A stretch of 64,000 bases of DNA from Caenorhabditis elegans (taxonomy: Eukaryota; Nematoda; Chromadorea; Rhabditida; Rhabditidae): positions 6,444,501 to 6,508,500 of the forward strand of contig NC_003280.10 of the NCBI RefSeq assembly GCF_000002985.6, in the 5' to 3' direction. A model generated the notes under the pieces. It saw only the letters and a program-made list of their open reading frames with translations. It was not told the origin of the DNA and searched no databases. Positions 24,001-36,500 of the stretch are shown here, piece after piece; the stretch's first letter is position 1; each line of letters starts with the position of its first letter. Both the position numbers and the translations under genes were made by a program.

Positions 24001-26609
24001 GTGACGACATGGAGATATTCCAATGGAGAATATTCAACTAGAATATAGTATTTAATTATTAATCTATTCATATAATGTTTAACTGTTAAATAAAATTGTC
24101 CTTGAGGTAGTTCAAAAATTAGATGGGGACAGATTTTTCTATAAATGTTTTGAGCAACCCATTGACATAGAAAGACCACTTATGCGTTAAAATTCAAAAC
24201 TCCAAACCGTTACTATTCTCACCTGACGCCTCCATAAAAGATCTCAACAAAGATATTCCCTGGCGACTCCAAATTAAACATTTGAGCTTCATAAATATCA
24301 TATGTAAAGTGAATAATGTATCATGTGGAAAACAACAATTAGTACATTTCGGGAGGTAAATATGAGAATGAGATGTATGCAACTGGTGCTTCGCATATCA
24401 AGGTGTACCTAAGGCTAATTTGCTTTGGCAACTAAATCACGAAAAAAACAAATTTGCAGTAGATATTGCTCATTAATGGAGTCTAATCGAATGATTTTGT
24501 AAACAATTCCAGGGAAAAAATTGACTTCATCGTGACATTTACCAGGAAGTTTGTAAATGAATAAAATCGAATACAGTCAAAAATAGGTTTAAACAATCTG
24601 TATACCTAATTTTCGACCAATGGTTCAGATCTGACTGAAATTTAACACGTTTCATGAATTATTAAAATAAAAGATTTAGATAACCAAAAGTCGGGAATAT
24701 TATTTATTTCTATCGATAAAAATAATTTTGATGTAAGTTTTTATTTCCAAACAGAAAAAAAAGTTCTCTAAATGAAAAACAAGTTATCGGAAAGCGCGGA
24801 ACAAGACGATCTCGTCCTCCGCGCCCACGAGGGATCGATTACCATTGGAAAGGGAACTTTTTCATTTTTCACCCATCGGATCCGCTTACTTACCGATTCA
24901 TTGTCTTTTTGTCTGCGTCTTTGACACCAACAACTTGTCCAGGTAGGCATTATCAGAAAGAGCAGAAATGAATGAAAATGGAGAAGAAGAATAGAGAGAA
25001 TGAAAGGAAGATACAGTCACTCTTTTTTGATTACGATTTCTTGTTTCTCCGTGCATGCACTGAGAATGTCAGGCGAGAAAATATAAGAACACTGGGAGGC
25101 ACCGTCCATTTTATCACTTCATTTTTTCCCGCCTTTTCGCGTTTTTATTGTTTTTTCAGTCACAATGACAAGGAAGAATTGTTTTGCAAGATTTTATATT
25201 TTTCTGTGGGGAATTTTCTTGAAAAACCACTCTTGTAGTACTAAAATTACCGATTTCGCAAAGTAATACTTTGAAAATAATTTAGGAACATTTTATTAGC
25301 AGTCAACTTCTCACTTCTCAAAAAATCAATTTTTTAAAACTAGGCAATTTACCAAATTTTGGCAGAAAATTTTTTTAAATCTTTTAAAAAGCTGGACCGT
25401 TTTATGATTATATTCTGTAACTTCGGATTATTGTAATTGTATGCAAACCAGCTCCCAATTGGAGCTACTCGACATTTAAATTCAATCTGCTGAAGGAAAA
25501 ATTGTGTTTCTAGAATTTAAAATTAGCTCTTATCACCGTAATACTAATTAAAATAAGACCCTCCAAACCGTTATCAGTTTGAATTGTTATATATTTAGAA
25601 ACAACCTACCAACGTATTGGAATGTAGAGCCAAAACAGTTTCGATTAAATCCGAGCATGACGATGTTAGAGCATCTCGATACTGAAAAAAACAGTATTTT
25701 GTTTTTTTTTTTTTCATTTTAAAAAGGAAAGTATTTGCCCACTTGATAAAAGTGTGCAGCAGTTTCTAATAGTTTTCTTTTAAATAGAACATATCAAAAA
25801 TTTGGCATTTCAAATTTGTGTTTTTAAGGTAAAATAAACATTTCCAGGATTCAAAAAAAACTGACAGTGGGCACAGGTGGGATTTGAAGAAAATGGCAAG
25901 TTTCGAACAGCATCTGTCCATTCATAGAAGGATGATGGGATGGAGGAACATCGCAACAGTTTCTGAAAATAAAAAAATAAATTTTCATCCAGAATACTGC
26001 TCGCATTTTTCAAAAAATATAAAGTTATTAGTCTGGCTAAAACACAGTAGTCCGACTTCTCCCGATTCCTGACGATTCGAGATCTTTTTTCTCTATGCTA
26101 TGGTGGTTTTTGAATAATGATTTTTGATTTATTGAAATAACTGTGACTCGAAAAATGTGTAGCGCAGACTTAATGTTTGACAGAGCAAGTGACGCATATT
26201 TTTGAATTTGAATTGGTGGTTTCTAATTAATTAATTAATTAATTATATATTTAATTATCTACTAAGTTTGCATATGAATGGTCTGTTCCATTCAGTCTTA
26301 AATTGTGCACTAAAAAGTATGACTGAAAATCCACTTTTTCTGCTTGAACTCAGCGGATATGAAACTTTTTAAAATTTGGTTGTTAACCTACACACTATCG
26401 GCATAAATTTTTAGAATGATGATTTTAAATTATTTTTTGTGTTTTTAGTTGAACATTTGGGAATATTTTTTATCTTTAAGGGGATGAAAAAATTCATTAT
26501 AGTATGTTGTTTCTAAAATTACTTTTGAATTATTTCACCAAAACTTCTAAAATTAAACTCACAATAATGAAACTGTAGCTCTCATTCATGAAACCTAGAG
26601 AATTGAAAT
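21028..26609 (-). CDS. dgk-5: Upstream exons, probably an N-terminal extension of dgk-5
   Basis: Six minus-strand exons with good splice signals and matching phases: 26609-26563, 25965-25846, 25681-25610, 23020-22894, 22048-21914, 21115-21028. Joined, they read YSFII then KLLRCSSIPSSF, NPTCAHCQ, YRDALTSSCSDLIETVL, SAQEAVSLREAAERRSQF, a basic PPRKKWFRSK, then VCDEFTKKLVAAITTWHDIH and QIKQMFPEMADHW. The last exon ends two bases into a codon, exactly the phase accepted by dgk-5 exon 16179-15805. It would therefore replace the first two exons of the short form. The 5'-most exon needs a further upstream exon that I could not place. No known domain was recognised. It could instead be a separate gene in the dgk-5 upstream region, but phase and strand favour isoforms. 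The 25846 donor (gtttat) is weak. Confidence 0.55.
23600..23653 (-). CDS. dgk-5: Alternative first coding exon (MLSRRKQRR...), likely dgk-5
   Basis: ATG at 23653 opens an 18-codon exon, very basic at first (SRRKQRRQ), ending at 23600 before gtaggttt in phase 0. That matches the phase-0 acceptor of exon 23020-22894. It looks like an alternative start for the long dgk-5 form. The evidence is splice signal plus phase only. Confidence 0.45.
24894..24950 (-). CDS. dgk-5: Alternative first coding exon (MPTWTSCWC...), likely dgk-5
   Basis: ATG at 24950 starts 19 codons (MPTWTSCWCQRRRQ) ending before a strong gtaagtaag donor, phase 0, compatible with the exon at 23020. The three cysteine/tryptophan-rich residues followed by a basic run could act as a membrane-association motif; that is speculation. 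It is an alternative start to the one at 23653. Confidence 0.45.
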
Positions 26610-29600
26610 CTGAAAAACAAATACTTAAAAAAAGGCACACTTTTCGAGGTAAAAGAGGAACCAAAATAGCAGAAAAAGAGAAAACGGCGCATAAAGGATT
26701 CAATGAAAATTGAAGTAGTTTGTCTAGAGACTGACATTTTGAATTGAGACACCCTAAACTTTTTGTTTTTCAATTTTTTACATTTATTGGTGTGTTTGGA
26801 ATTAAAGTATATATGTTTTAAAAAATATCAGAAGCAATTTCAATTCTACGGCAATGCAACAAAAATTCAAAATCCAGGTGAATTTAGAAGAAAGAAAAAG
26901 AGAAAAAACCAAAATTTGAAACATTGAAATGACATTTTGAAACAGCTCTCCGCCCACTTAAAAGAATCAAAAAAACGATGAGCATGAGTTTAAAAAATTG
27001 ACGCATCGTTACTTTTTACAAATAACTCATTTTATGCAAAAACTATGAAGATTGATCGTGTGAGATATTGAAAAAAAAATAACTTAATTTCCCGAATCGT
27101 GTGGGTGACTTTAATTAAATTTCCAAATTGGAGGAAACAAAGTAAACTTTTTTGTTAAATATTTTCAAACACAAGAAATCTAAACATATATGGATTTAAA
27201 AAAAATTAATTTGTTTGGTAAGCGTGTATATGTATAACCTTTTTATATAATCGATTTGAATTCACTTTCGGAAGGATGTGGTTTTAAACACTGAATAAAA
27301 GAATAAAACTCAAAGTGCAATTATAAAAGTTCATAATGAGACGGCATCAAAAATATATAAACTTTAATTAAGTTCAGCACACAATGTTCAAAAAATTTTT
27401 TAAAAACTTGAAACTTTACGAAAAAAGTGGAAGAACAATAAGAAAGGAGAAACTCACAATCAATAAAGAAGCTAGTAGATTTTTACTATTTCATTCATTA
27501 ACTTAGACAACACAATTCAGGAAACTTTTTGGAATTCAAAAGCTGACATTTTATATGTCCTAAAATTCCTATTGGTCCTAAAATTTTCAGGATAATTGAT
27601 ATGATGTACTACATAGTTGGTTATACTGATTAAAATTAAAATATCCAAATATGTTCTCTACAAAACTAAAACTAAAAGTTGATCTTCCAAATACAAAAAA
27701 GTATGTTCCAAACTATCCATAAATAAAATTGTTCGTCGGTCCTTTTAATGACGAATTTTTATTCATTCTTTTTCTTTCATTTTTCCTTATTTCTTATGCT
27801 CATCCACTGGTTTCAATTCATATTTTCTGCTTCGCTGCTTCATGTTTTAATTAAGAATTATGTGATGGAGGGCGAAAAAAGAAGAGACAAATGAAATACG
27901 AAGAGTTCGAGAAAACATGCAAAGTTTTACTTTAGAATGAACCCGATTTGCATTACTAAGAAGAAGAAGTAGACGATAATGAATTGAAATGAAAGCACAA
28001 GAATCAGGAAGACAGAACAGAGAATGGTGAAAAATGATTAATTGAACAACGCCACAGATTTCCATGGCTGCTTTCAAATAAATCTTTTTAAAATCCTAAA
28101 GGTTACTCAAAAATGCCGCTAAATGTTTGAGAGAAAACACATAAAAGTAATAAATCTGAACTCTCCGCCTTGTGTGATAAAAAATTCTTGAAAATTGGCA
28201 AAGAATTTCCAAAAATAACTTGGCGATTTGCACAAACTTTTTGTCCAACTTTCGCCAAAAAAATATATACTTGTTTCAAATATTGGCTTTGACTAAAGTT
28301 GGTCAAATTCTCGGTCTACGAGAGACTACGGCCAGTTTGAGCCAAGTCTAGCCAATATTTTACAAGTTTTACACTAAACAGGAAAAAAACAATTTTTGGG
28401 AAAACGGTTTGCAACAATTTGGGCTAAACCTTGGCAAAATCTTTGCTCAACTTTTGTCCAATTTTTTTTAACTTCTGAGCAAAAATTTTGTTGCAAACGT
28501 TGAGCAAGAAGTTGGTGCCAAATGCCGAGGAAGTTGAAAAGAAGCTCGTTAGAAATAAACCACGAGGTAATAATTTACTGGACAACTAATTATGTCTCAA
28601 ACATTTTTGACAACTTTTCAGTTAAAAAATATACTTCCAAAGAAAAAGAAAAATGTGAATATTATCGTTTAGACGAACACGGAGCATATGTTTTCAATTC
28701 ATTTTCTCTCATTCGCCTCTTATTCTGAAGTATTTGTTTTCATCTTACCATTTTAGATGTTTTTTTGAAGAGCTGAATGGAAGAAAGGACAAAATTAGAC
28801 GTAATTTGGTGAAATGAAAACAGAAGCACAATTATAAAAATGCACAAATCTAATAGCACAACATTTTTGCACACTTTTCAAGCTACATAACGTCTTTCTG
28901 CAAATGCCTGAAAGTTGTATGTTCTTTAAATAAAATGGCTAGTTTTTCGATATTTAAAATTCAATCAGCTCTCTTGCGGGTCAGTCTAAAAATTTTTTTC
29001 ATGATCAAAGTCAATAAAAAACAATACAATCGTCTATCTTGCAGAGAAATATAGTTTGCAAATAAATTTGCGATATGTAAATTGCCTATTTTCACACGCG
29101 GAAAATTCGAATCATAAAAGAAAAGTAGTGAACTCTGTAGTCACTCATGCTCGAAATATGCAACAAGGAACAATTAAAGGTAGACACATACATTTTCAAA
29201 AAATTTCAATAGTCAGAAGAGTCTATAAAATCCAGGAATAATTTTTTTAAAAGGACAAGATAAATAATTTGATTCTACTTTAATGTTGTCCAGAGAAAAA
29301 TCAAAAAAGTACGAGAATATTCACCTGTTTTTTGGTTTTTTTTTTCTATATCTCTCTTTTCAAACAAACAAACATTGAATCAAATTGGAAGAAAAAAATG
29401 TAAAAAAATAAGTTGGTAGCTGGAGATTGAGTGTGTAACCAGTAGACATGTGAGCAGTTATGAATTAATGATTGCGGCTCGTTTTCGGATTGAACTCTTT
29501 TCGAAAATAAACAGCCGTTTTATTGCTTGTTAGTGCTTTATTCATTGGTTGATAATCAAAAAAGAGTAACACGAGAGCGTGAGAAAAATATACCTTAAAA

Positions 29601-29915
29601 AAGGAATCAATGACTTCAATCTTTTTCGTCTTATTTCTTCATTCCAGAACTCTTTTTGCTCTTTTTTACTCGATTTCTCAATTTCCCGCCCTCAAAATCA
29701 CGCGAGCACAAGATGTCGGTGTCTGCAGCACCAGGGTTTAATTTTAGAAGAAGAATTTATGTTTGTTCTGTCTTTCTCAAATGCCATAAAGTATCCATAA
29801 ATACATTTGATGTCACATTTGACATTTTGCAAACTTTGGGAAGTTTTAATTTTCATTTTTGAAACGGTTTAAAAATATCTGAAACATTCAAAAAAGAAAG
29901 AAAGACGCAATGTAT
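26610..29915. other. AT-rich non-coding stretch, intronic or intergenic
   Basis: About 3.3 kb with no convincing coding exon on either strand. It includes an imperfect palindromic region rich in TTGGC/GCCAA words (about 28140-28530). A 24-bp segment near 28780 on the minus strand sits between a good acceptor (ccattcag) and a donor (gtaaga), but does not fit the phase of neighbouring exons. Confidence 0.45.
28140..28530. repeat. Imperfect palindromic repeat with TTGGC/GCCAA words
   Basis: The central part, 28270-28366, reads as an imperfect inverted repeat (acttgtttcaaatattggct against its complement near 28366). Both flanks are rich in ttggcaaa and gccaa words. Similar words recur at 36490-36640 (del-10 intron) and near 52340, so it is probably a dispersed repeat family. 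Confidence 0.45.
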
Positions 29916-30274
29916 CTACACGTAAGAATGTTTATCATCATCCTCTTCGTCAATTTTCTGCTCTTTTCGTGTTCGTCGTTCACGTGGTGGAGTTTTAAAA
30001 AGAGGCGGAGCAAGTGCATCTGAAAACTCAGATACTGAAATTGGCTCGGTATCTGGAATTGGAGATTCATCACGAGGATTTGCCTGGGGTGGAGCACGAG
30101 GGCTCGAGTAATATCCAGAAGTTGATCCTTCGCGGTTATCTTCTCTGAAAAAAAATCATTTCTTTATGATAACACTTTATAAGAAAAACTCTAAAAACTT
30201 GAATTGAACTTACGGTCTATCTGAAGGTGGTGAAATTGTTAAATAGTTGGGGTCATTGTAGTAGTAGTGGTCTT
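29916..30274 (-). CDS. Two coding exons of an unassigned gene (C-terminal part)
   Basis: Exon 30274-30214 reads DHYYYNDPNYLTISPPSD. After a clear gtaagt/tttttcag intron, exon 30144-29916 continues in frame with STSGYYSSPRAPPQ, PIPDTEPISVSEFSD, KTPPRERRTRKEQK and an acidic DEEDDDKHSYV end. The TAG at 29916 may be the true stop. Alternatively gtgtag at 29921 could splice to the tttcag at 29888 and end a few codons later. The Pro/Ser/acid-rich, low-complexity sequence looks like an intrinsically disordered tail. The first exon lacks a start, so an exon further upstream is missing. It does not match the phase of the nearest dgk-5 upstream exon (26609), so it may be a separate gene. Confidence 0.5.
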
Positions 30275-31190
30275 CTGTAAAGTTTAAAATTGATATGAAT
30301 ATTTAATAGCAACAAGTTATTAAGTTCTTGAGGTGCCCCAACGAGATGCCTCAAGATGTAATGTCGACTTTCTAAAAACTAAAGCACAATATGTAATCAT
30401 AAGGGGATGTGATTGATAAGTACGATATTAGCCCCCATCACGTTTAGATCTAAAATTTAAATTCATTATTTTTTATCAAAAAATATTCTGGCTCAACTTA
30501 TATTTAGATACAACTAGTTTGAGAATTATCGTGATTTTCCACATTCCAATGTATATGTTCCCATGCTTCCAATTTTGCATTATACTGACTCACTCTCTGC
30601 AGTTTCCGATGTTGTTTTGAGAAATTTCCAAGGTTTTACTTTCAATTTTTCAGAAAAAAACTGATTAACTGTCTTTTATGATCCGATAAAAAAAATCAGT
30701 AGAGTAGATATTCTTAACTCATACACCCACCACTTCATGTAATCATTGTCGTGTCACAACCAAATCTTGGCAATATCCCAGCCGTCCCCACTCATTTTAC
30801 GGGATTCTTCCTTTTATACATCAATCTCTGCATTTTCCTTCTTTTCCTCAATCCTCTTCGCTGTTTTTTTCCATATTGCCAATTTTTAAATCTTCCTATC
30901 TATTCGTACGTACAATTCTAGTAAAAATATAGCTCTATTCACATTCTCACAAAGTGCTAGATATGTTGAATGTATTTTTGGTTGTTTTGTAGATGAATGA
31001 GAATGAATTTATTTGGAGATTCGTATGACAGAAAAGAGAGCAGCAATGCCAGTAGCTCCGTTGGCTTTCACCATTTTTTATGTTTGTTCTTGTTTCTTCG
31101 AGAAACGATGATTTTTCTCTCAATTTTTTGGCACGTTCTGACCCTTGAGCATTCCATTTTTTAAATGAGCTGAAAAGGTTTTCAGAAGGC
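30275..31190. other. Intergenic stretch with no gene seen
   Basis: About 0.9 kb. It must hold the 5' part of the minus-strand gene at 29916-30274 and the promoter of the plus-strand gene at 31191. No first exon could be placed. There is a pyrimidine-rich tract near 30770-30900. Confidence 0.4.
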
Positions 31191-32164
31191 ATGGTACGGT
31201 GGAAGAAGCCCAAACGATTTCTATGTCGAAAAACTCAAGATTATGAAAGGATTGATGATATAGAAAATAATGATGAAGATTCAGATGATGATGTTATTTT
31301 GGAAATAAATCATGACGGGGAACATGAAGATAACTACAGAAATCCCATGATCAGGTACGTATGTAGTTATACTTTTTAAAATATATTTATTGCAGAATGG
31401 CATACATACCAATTGTAATAATAGCAGTAATCTATTCATCGTTCATATTTTTCTTCGCTCTATTCATTGAAGCTTCAGCCCACACAAAGTTGGTCCCTAT
31501 AGTCTTTTTTAGTTTCAATATTGAATTCGATGTTAACAGTTTTCAGCTCAAAATGCAGCGAGGCACATGAAAAGGAAAAAATGTCATCAGGTCTTCTTAC
31601 ACCGCCTATGAAACATATATTAGAAGATCGTACCAAATATAAGAGTGAGTATTCATTTTTATAATATAAAACTGTTAACCAGAATTTTCAGATGAGATAA
31701 AACTATTGAAGACGTTTAATGTGCATCTCACTTATTCGACATGGATCAATTCAATTCTTGAAATTCTTGCTCTCATCTACTCATTTCTGTTGCTTTTAGT
31801 CGATAGACAGTACCTTTATCCGCTGTCACAAGTAATTCTTTACCTATTCACTCGAATCAATTTCGTTTATACGGATATTTATGGAAGATTCTTCAGTCCG
31901 TCAGACGTTGTGGGAGCAATCACAACCGAAGTTATATATGACTTGATTAGGTGGCAGAGCGAATCTAAACTATTTAAAGTGTTCCCTTTCACACCTTGTC
32001 CGCTACCATTGTTGTTATTTCCGATTTTCCTATCAATTCTTCAAGTGTTTGCAAATCAGAAGCACACACATGTTTATGAAAGTGAAAGGCTAATGCGAAA
32101 GCAAATTAGAGAAAAATATATTCGTGATGGTCCATTGAAATATTACAGGAATATAATTTTGTGA
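31191..32164 (+). CDS. Nematode multi-span membrane protein, 275 aa
   Basis: Exons 31191-31354, 31396-31488, 31547-31644, 31692-32164 (TGA). A ttttcag just before the ATG suggests trans-splicing. The N-terminus is basic then strongly acidic (IDDIENNDEDSDDD), so probably cytosolic. Hydrophobic segments follow at about residues 56-80 (IPIVIIAVIYSSFIFFFALF), 140-160 (ILEILALIYSFLLLLV), a weaker one after SQVILYLFTRINF, and 225-245 (LPLLLFPIFLSILQVF). The tail is basic and Tyr-rich (KYIRDGPLKYYRN). No catalytic or transport motif was recognised. The next plus-strand gene starts 295 bp downstream, close enough for an operon, but no SL2-type element was identified. Confidence 0.75.
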
Positions 32165-32458
32165 TTTCTAGTAACTTTGTTAGTTTCATATAATTGCAAT
32201 TTTACAATACAATACAATTGTTTTTCTTTTAACTTTTGTAATCAATACAACTTTAAAAACTACTGTATTTAATATTTAATTTAAATAATTAAATTGATTA
32301 CGGTATGTTTATTTGTGCATAATTACGTGAGCGTGTTTGCGACTGACGCGTCGCGTGCTGCATCGCGGCTTCATTTTGCGAGATTTTTTTGTGTTTTCTC
32401 TTGATTTTTTGTTTTAATTGCATTAGTTCAAGCTGTTTTATTGATATTTTTTAGGATA

Positions 32459-33483
32459 ATGACAAGATTTGCTGGCAGACGTCCATTCATTCTCTCGTAC
32501 CAAGTACTTCGAAGCGGAATCGCGTCTTTTCAGAGTAAGCCATCGCAACTTATTTGTATTTGTAAAGTATCACACCATGGACATTCGGGTGGGCATTCTC
32601 ATTTCGAAAAAATCCCTTTTGTTTGCATATAAGAATGCACAGTCAAAAATTGTTTTCATGTGGCTACTGCATCTAGTAGATAAGATAGAAATTTAAAATA
32701 ATATCACATTTTATGTGTTTTGCCCGTTTTTTGATGGGATGATTGTTTCATTTAAAAGATCAACAATTATCTAGATATACCAGCCACTTATTTTAAACAC
32801 TAATAAGTTTTCACACAAAAAGGTATTTCGTGGAACGAAAATTCTCAGTCTCGTGGTGTGCCTTTACATCTTGTTTTTCAAAAATCTTTTATTTCTATTT
32901 TTATGTTCATAATTTCTTTTCAGGCGCGACTTCCCACGATATTGCGAAAACTCTCAACAAGGTCACACACTGTTGCCTCAATGTCTTCGCATCTTCGGCG
33001 TTTTTCGTGCTACTAATGGTTCTGGTCGATAAACAAGGACTCGATAAAACTCCTAAATGTCTTGCCGCTCTCTACGCCTTCGCAATGTGGATGCAGCTGG
33101 CCACTGTCCGTTACCGTCACTTTATCCCGCTGATTCTCACAGTAGTCATCGAACTGGTCATCACTGGATTGGTTTCCTATCAAACGGGAGAATTCATCTT
33201 CTCGCACACCGCTGAAGTCAAGGATTACGTATTCACAGTGATGTTCACTATTATCGCTGTCTTCCGTTTCGTCTTCATTATTATTCTTTTCAAAGTTCTC
33301 ATTTACAAAAATCCGCCACACTCCCTGACAACTACAGTTCTTCTCAAACCAACCAATATCCCTGTCACTTTTTCTTCTATCAAGGCACCACAAGAGCTTG
33401 ACCCAACCAACCCATACTACCCCCAAACTGTCTATAATAGTAATCAATCTAAAAATAATCTTCTCCCACTCACGAGAGATTAA
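32459..33483 (+). CDS. Four-span membrane protein, 211 aa
   Basis: Exons 32459-32534 and 32924-33483 (TAA), with a 389-bp intron. A ttttttag lies 4 bases before the ATG, consistent with trans-splicing. After a basic N-terminus (MTRFAGRRPF) come hydrophobic segments: LNVFASSAFFVLLMVLV, CLAALYAFAMWMQLA, PLILTVVIELVITGLV and VFTVMFTIIAVFRFVFIIIL. A polar tail rich in Asn, Pro and Tyr follows (DPTNPYYPQTVYNSNQ). The second exon has noticeably higher GC and C-ending codons than neighbouring genes, typical of a well-expressed worm gene. No family name was recognised. It is tail-to-tail with del-10, with 88 bp between the two stop codons, so the 3'UTRs may overlap. Confidence 0.8.
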
Positions 33484-33571
33484 TTGTTGAAATCCTGTTC
33501 ACCCGCTTTTTGTTCTATGCTGTTTTTCTTCTGTTTACCATTTTACTTCTTCTAATAAATTTCAAAAAAAA

Positions 33572-36500
33572 CTATGACTGACCAGGATGATGATCATCGT
33601 GATAGCTTGGCGGTTGAGAATTCCGCTGAACTTGGTCTAGGAAATTCTTTATTTCAGACGGCGTCAATGTCGAATTGCCTGAAGGATCATTCATCTGAGC
33701 CCATATGTTTTTTCGCCTCTTCGATTCCTCGCTGGATGCTCGAGACCGGAATTTATCACCCTGATCCTCATCATCAGCTGTGAACCTTAAAAATAAATTA
33801 TTCTACAATTAAGGGTCTCAAAGTCACCAACCTTCTCTGATAACTTTGACTTTTCTTTTTATAAATAGGTTCTCTAGACTTTTCAATAGGTTTCTTGCAA
33901 CAGCTGCACGTAGCAACTTTCTTCATTTGACGTGTCAAAGCATCCCTGGAACGAAACATGTTTTAATTAAAATTAAATTAAGTTCTTACATAGGAATACA
34001 TTTCATATTTCTAGCTCTTTTTCCACATAATCCGTACTGAATGCAGAGGTATACAATTTCAATAATTGTAAGCAGTGATGCACCAAGAAATAGTCCAAGA
34101 GCTCCACCAATATCACAAGCAAGACTCCAGAATCCATAAGTTCTATCTTGACTCCAAACTTCAAGATTCATTCGATGCAAGAATATATTCACCATGGCAA
34201 AGTTGTCTCCAACAAATTTGTTTCCAAATTGAAAATTCTCCAAATAATCTGGCAGTTCTTCTTTGAATAATTTACCATAAGCTGCTTGAAGTTCTCTATA
34301 ACTTTTCTTAAAACTGCTAAGCATTTTTCCAGCTTCTTTTCTCATTTTTCCAGATGCACATTCATGCATTTCAACTATCAATTTCTCGAATTTCTGCCGA
34401 TTATCTTTGTTTCCATCTCCAAAAAACATAATGGCTCCAGTTTTTCCTGCACTTCCCCGTTGGAGATAGTACTCAACTTTTGGCCAATCTGCCTCAACTT
34501 CATCGATTTGTTTGACAAGTGTTGTGTCAAGATCCTTGATTAATGGCTGATAGTAAGACTGGAAATTTGCATTCAATTAACAATTGTCTGGTGAGTAATC
34601 TATTGAATTACCTCATAAAAATCATCTTCAAAAAAGTGCTTCATCTGTCTCGATTGCATTTTTTCAGCCCATGCTCTTCGTTGAAGCTTATTCAGTTCAT
34701 ATTGATTCATAAGCTCAATAATTCGATCCATTCTTGAGAAATCTCCAGTCATTGTTCGAATATATGAATCTGGCATAAATACGTGCCACAGCTTTTCCAT
34801 CTGAAAGAGTTAAAGTTTCTTTTCACAGGGTTTTTGTAGGATTACAATTCTCAAGATGACTGCAATTTCTTCTGCCACGTCATCAACTTTATCTCCATAT
34901 CTTGACTTCAAATCTCCAACAGACATATATCTCGTAGCATTTCTATTGAAAGCTGTCTCGTCGAGAAGCTGTAAATTCATGAAGATTTTATCCATAACTA
35001 AACTAGGAGTAAGTTTTATATGTTGACTTTTAAACTTAAATAGGTGAAAATCTTACAAAGAACATTTGGTTAGCCTTTTTCTCTTCACTGGTGATTGGTC
35101 GAGACTCTAGAATACTGATAATGTCTCTGTGTCTTTCACTGAAATTGGAAAAGCATGTCAAGTTGGAGAGGCGATCAGCAACTCCACTGAATGTATCATA
35201 ATGCCATCCCCATTTATAACGTTCAATTCTGAAAATGTTTCTTGATTATGTCTGCTCTGACTTTTCTATAATTAAAAAATCTAAAACTCACGAATTGATT
35301 GCATTTCTGAGCCTTGCAATAAGTCTTCTTGATCTTAAAAATATATCTTCTTGATGTCTGGCTTGCATTTCATAGGCTCTATGAGCATCTCGCTTTATTC
35401 TCATAACCTGTTTATCATCCAAATAAGCACTATCTTCACATGAAAATGTTTCTCCACCAGACACAGTTGAAAATGATACATTCTCATCAAGTTCCTCCTG
35501 TTCCACATCATCTTCATCATCTTCTTCTTGTTCTTCAATCAGAGCTGGCATAAGGTTCTGTGGGAGACGATTCATATCCTAAATTTCAAATATTACTGTT
35601 TCACTGACAGTGATTGCATACCTGCCAAGCAGTGTAATCAATTGATTTACAAGGTGGAAGACATGTACTTGCAGTTCCTTCTTCACGGATTCTTTGCATC
35701 GCTTTTTGAGCACATCCAAAATATTGATCAACGTTACATGCTTTCATTTTCACATCTAGAATTGTATTTAATTGAACATTGTTGTCAGAGTTTGAGATTA
35801 ATATTAGTTTTCCTAATACATATGTAACCCATGTAACCCAAGCTAAGCGAACATTTAAAAATATATTTATTGATACATGTATCCAGTTTAAAATTTAATA
35901 AAAACATTACATTTTTGTACGGCATTGGAAAAACTTACCAGTTGAATTGCTCGTATACGCTCTTCTCAATGTACAATGACACGAATTTTCGACTTCTGTC
36001 ATATACCTTCGCAGAGTACATGTTCGAATATTTTCTGGATTATTAAAATCAGTACTTGCTTCGATTTGTTCGTCATTCTCCTCAATACAATGAACACCGG
36101 TAAGTTTTGATCTCTAAAAATACAAATACATTGGGATATAATCAATTTACAATTACGTGTTGCATTTTAAATGGAATATCCATTGAATATCCAGATGGTA
36201 CATTGACTCCATTCATGCTACTGTCCGGAATGTCCGTTTGGTTGTAGATCAAGATTTTGAGACCGGGAAGAGTTTTGGTTCTAAAATGTTTTGTACATGC
36301 ATCCACTCTTTCGTAACTTTCAACATTCAAGAGAAGGCGTAGACCATGACCTTCTCCTGATCCAGTAACTTCATAAGGATTATGTGGATCTGTGTTAATG
36401 GCCCAGCATAGACCAGTTGTAGTCCAAACTGCTTTGAAATCTGATAATTTGCAAGATGTTCCATTAGGCCAAGTACATCTAAAACAAAAGGTTATTCTCG

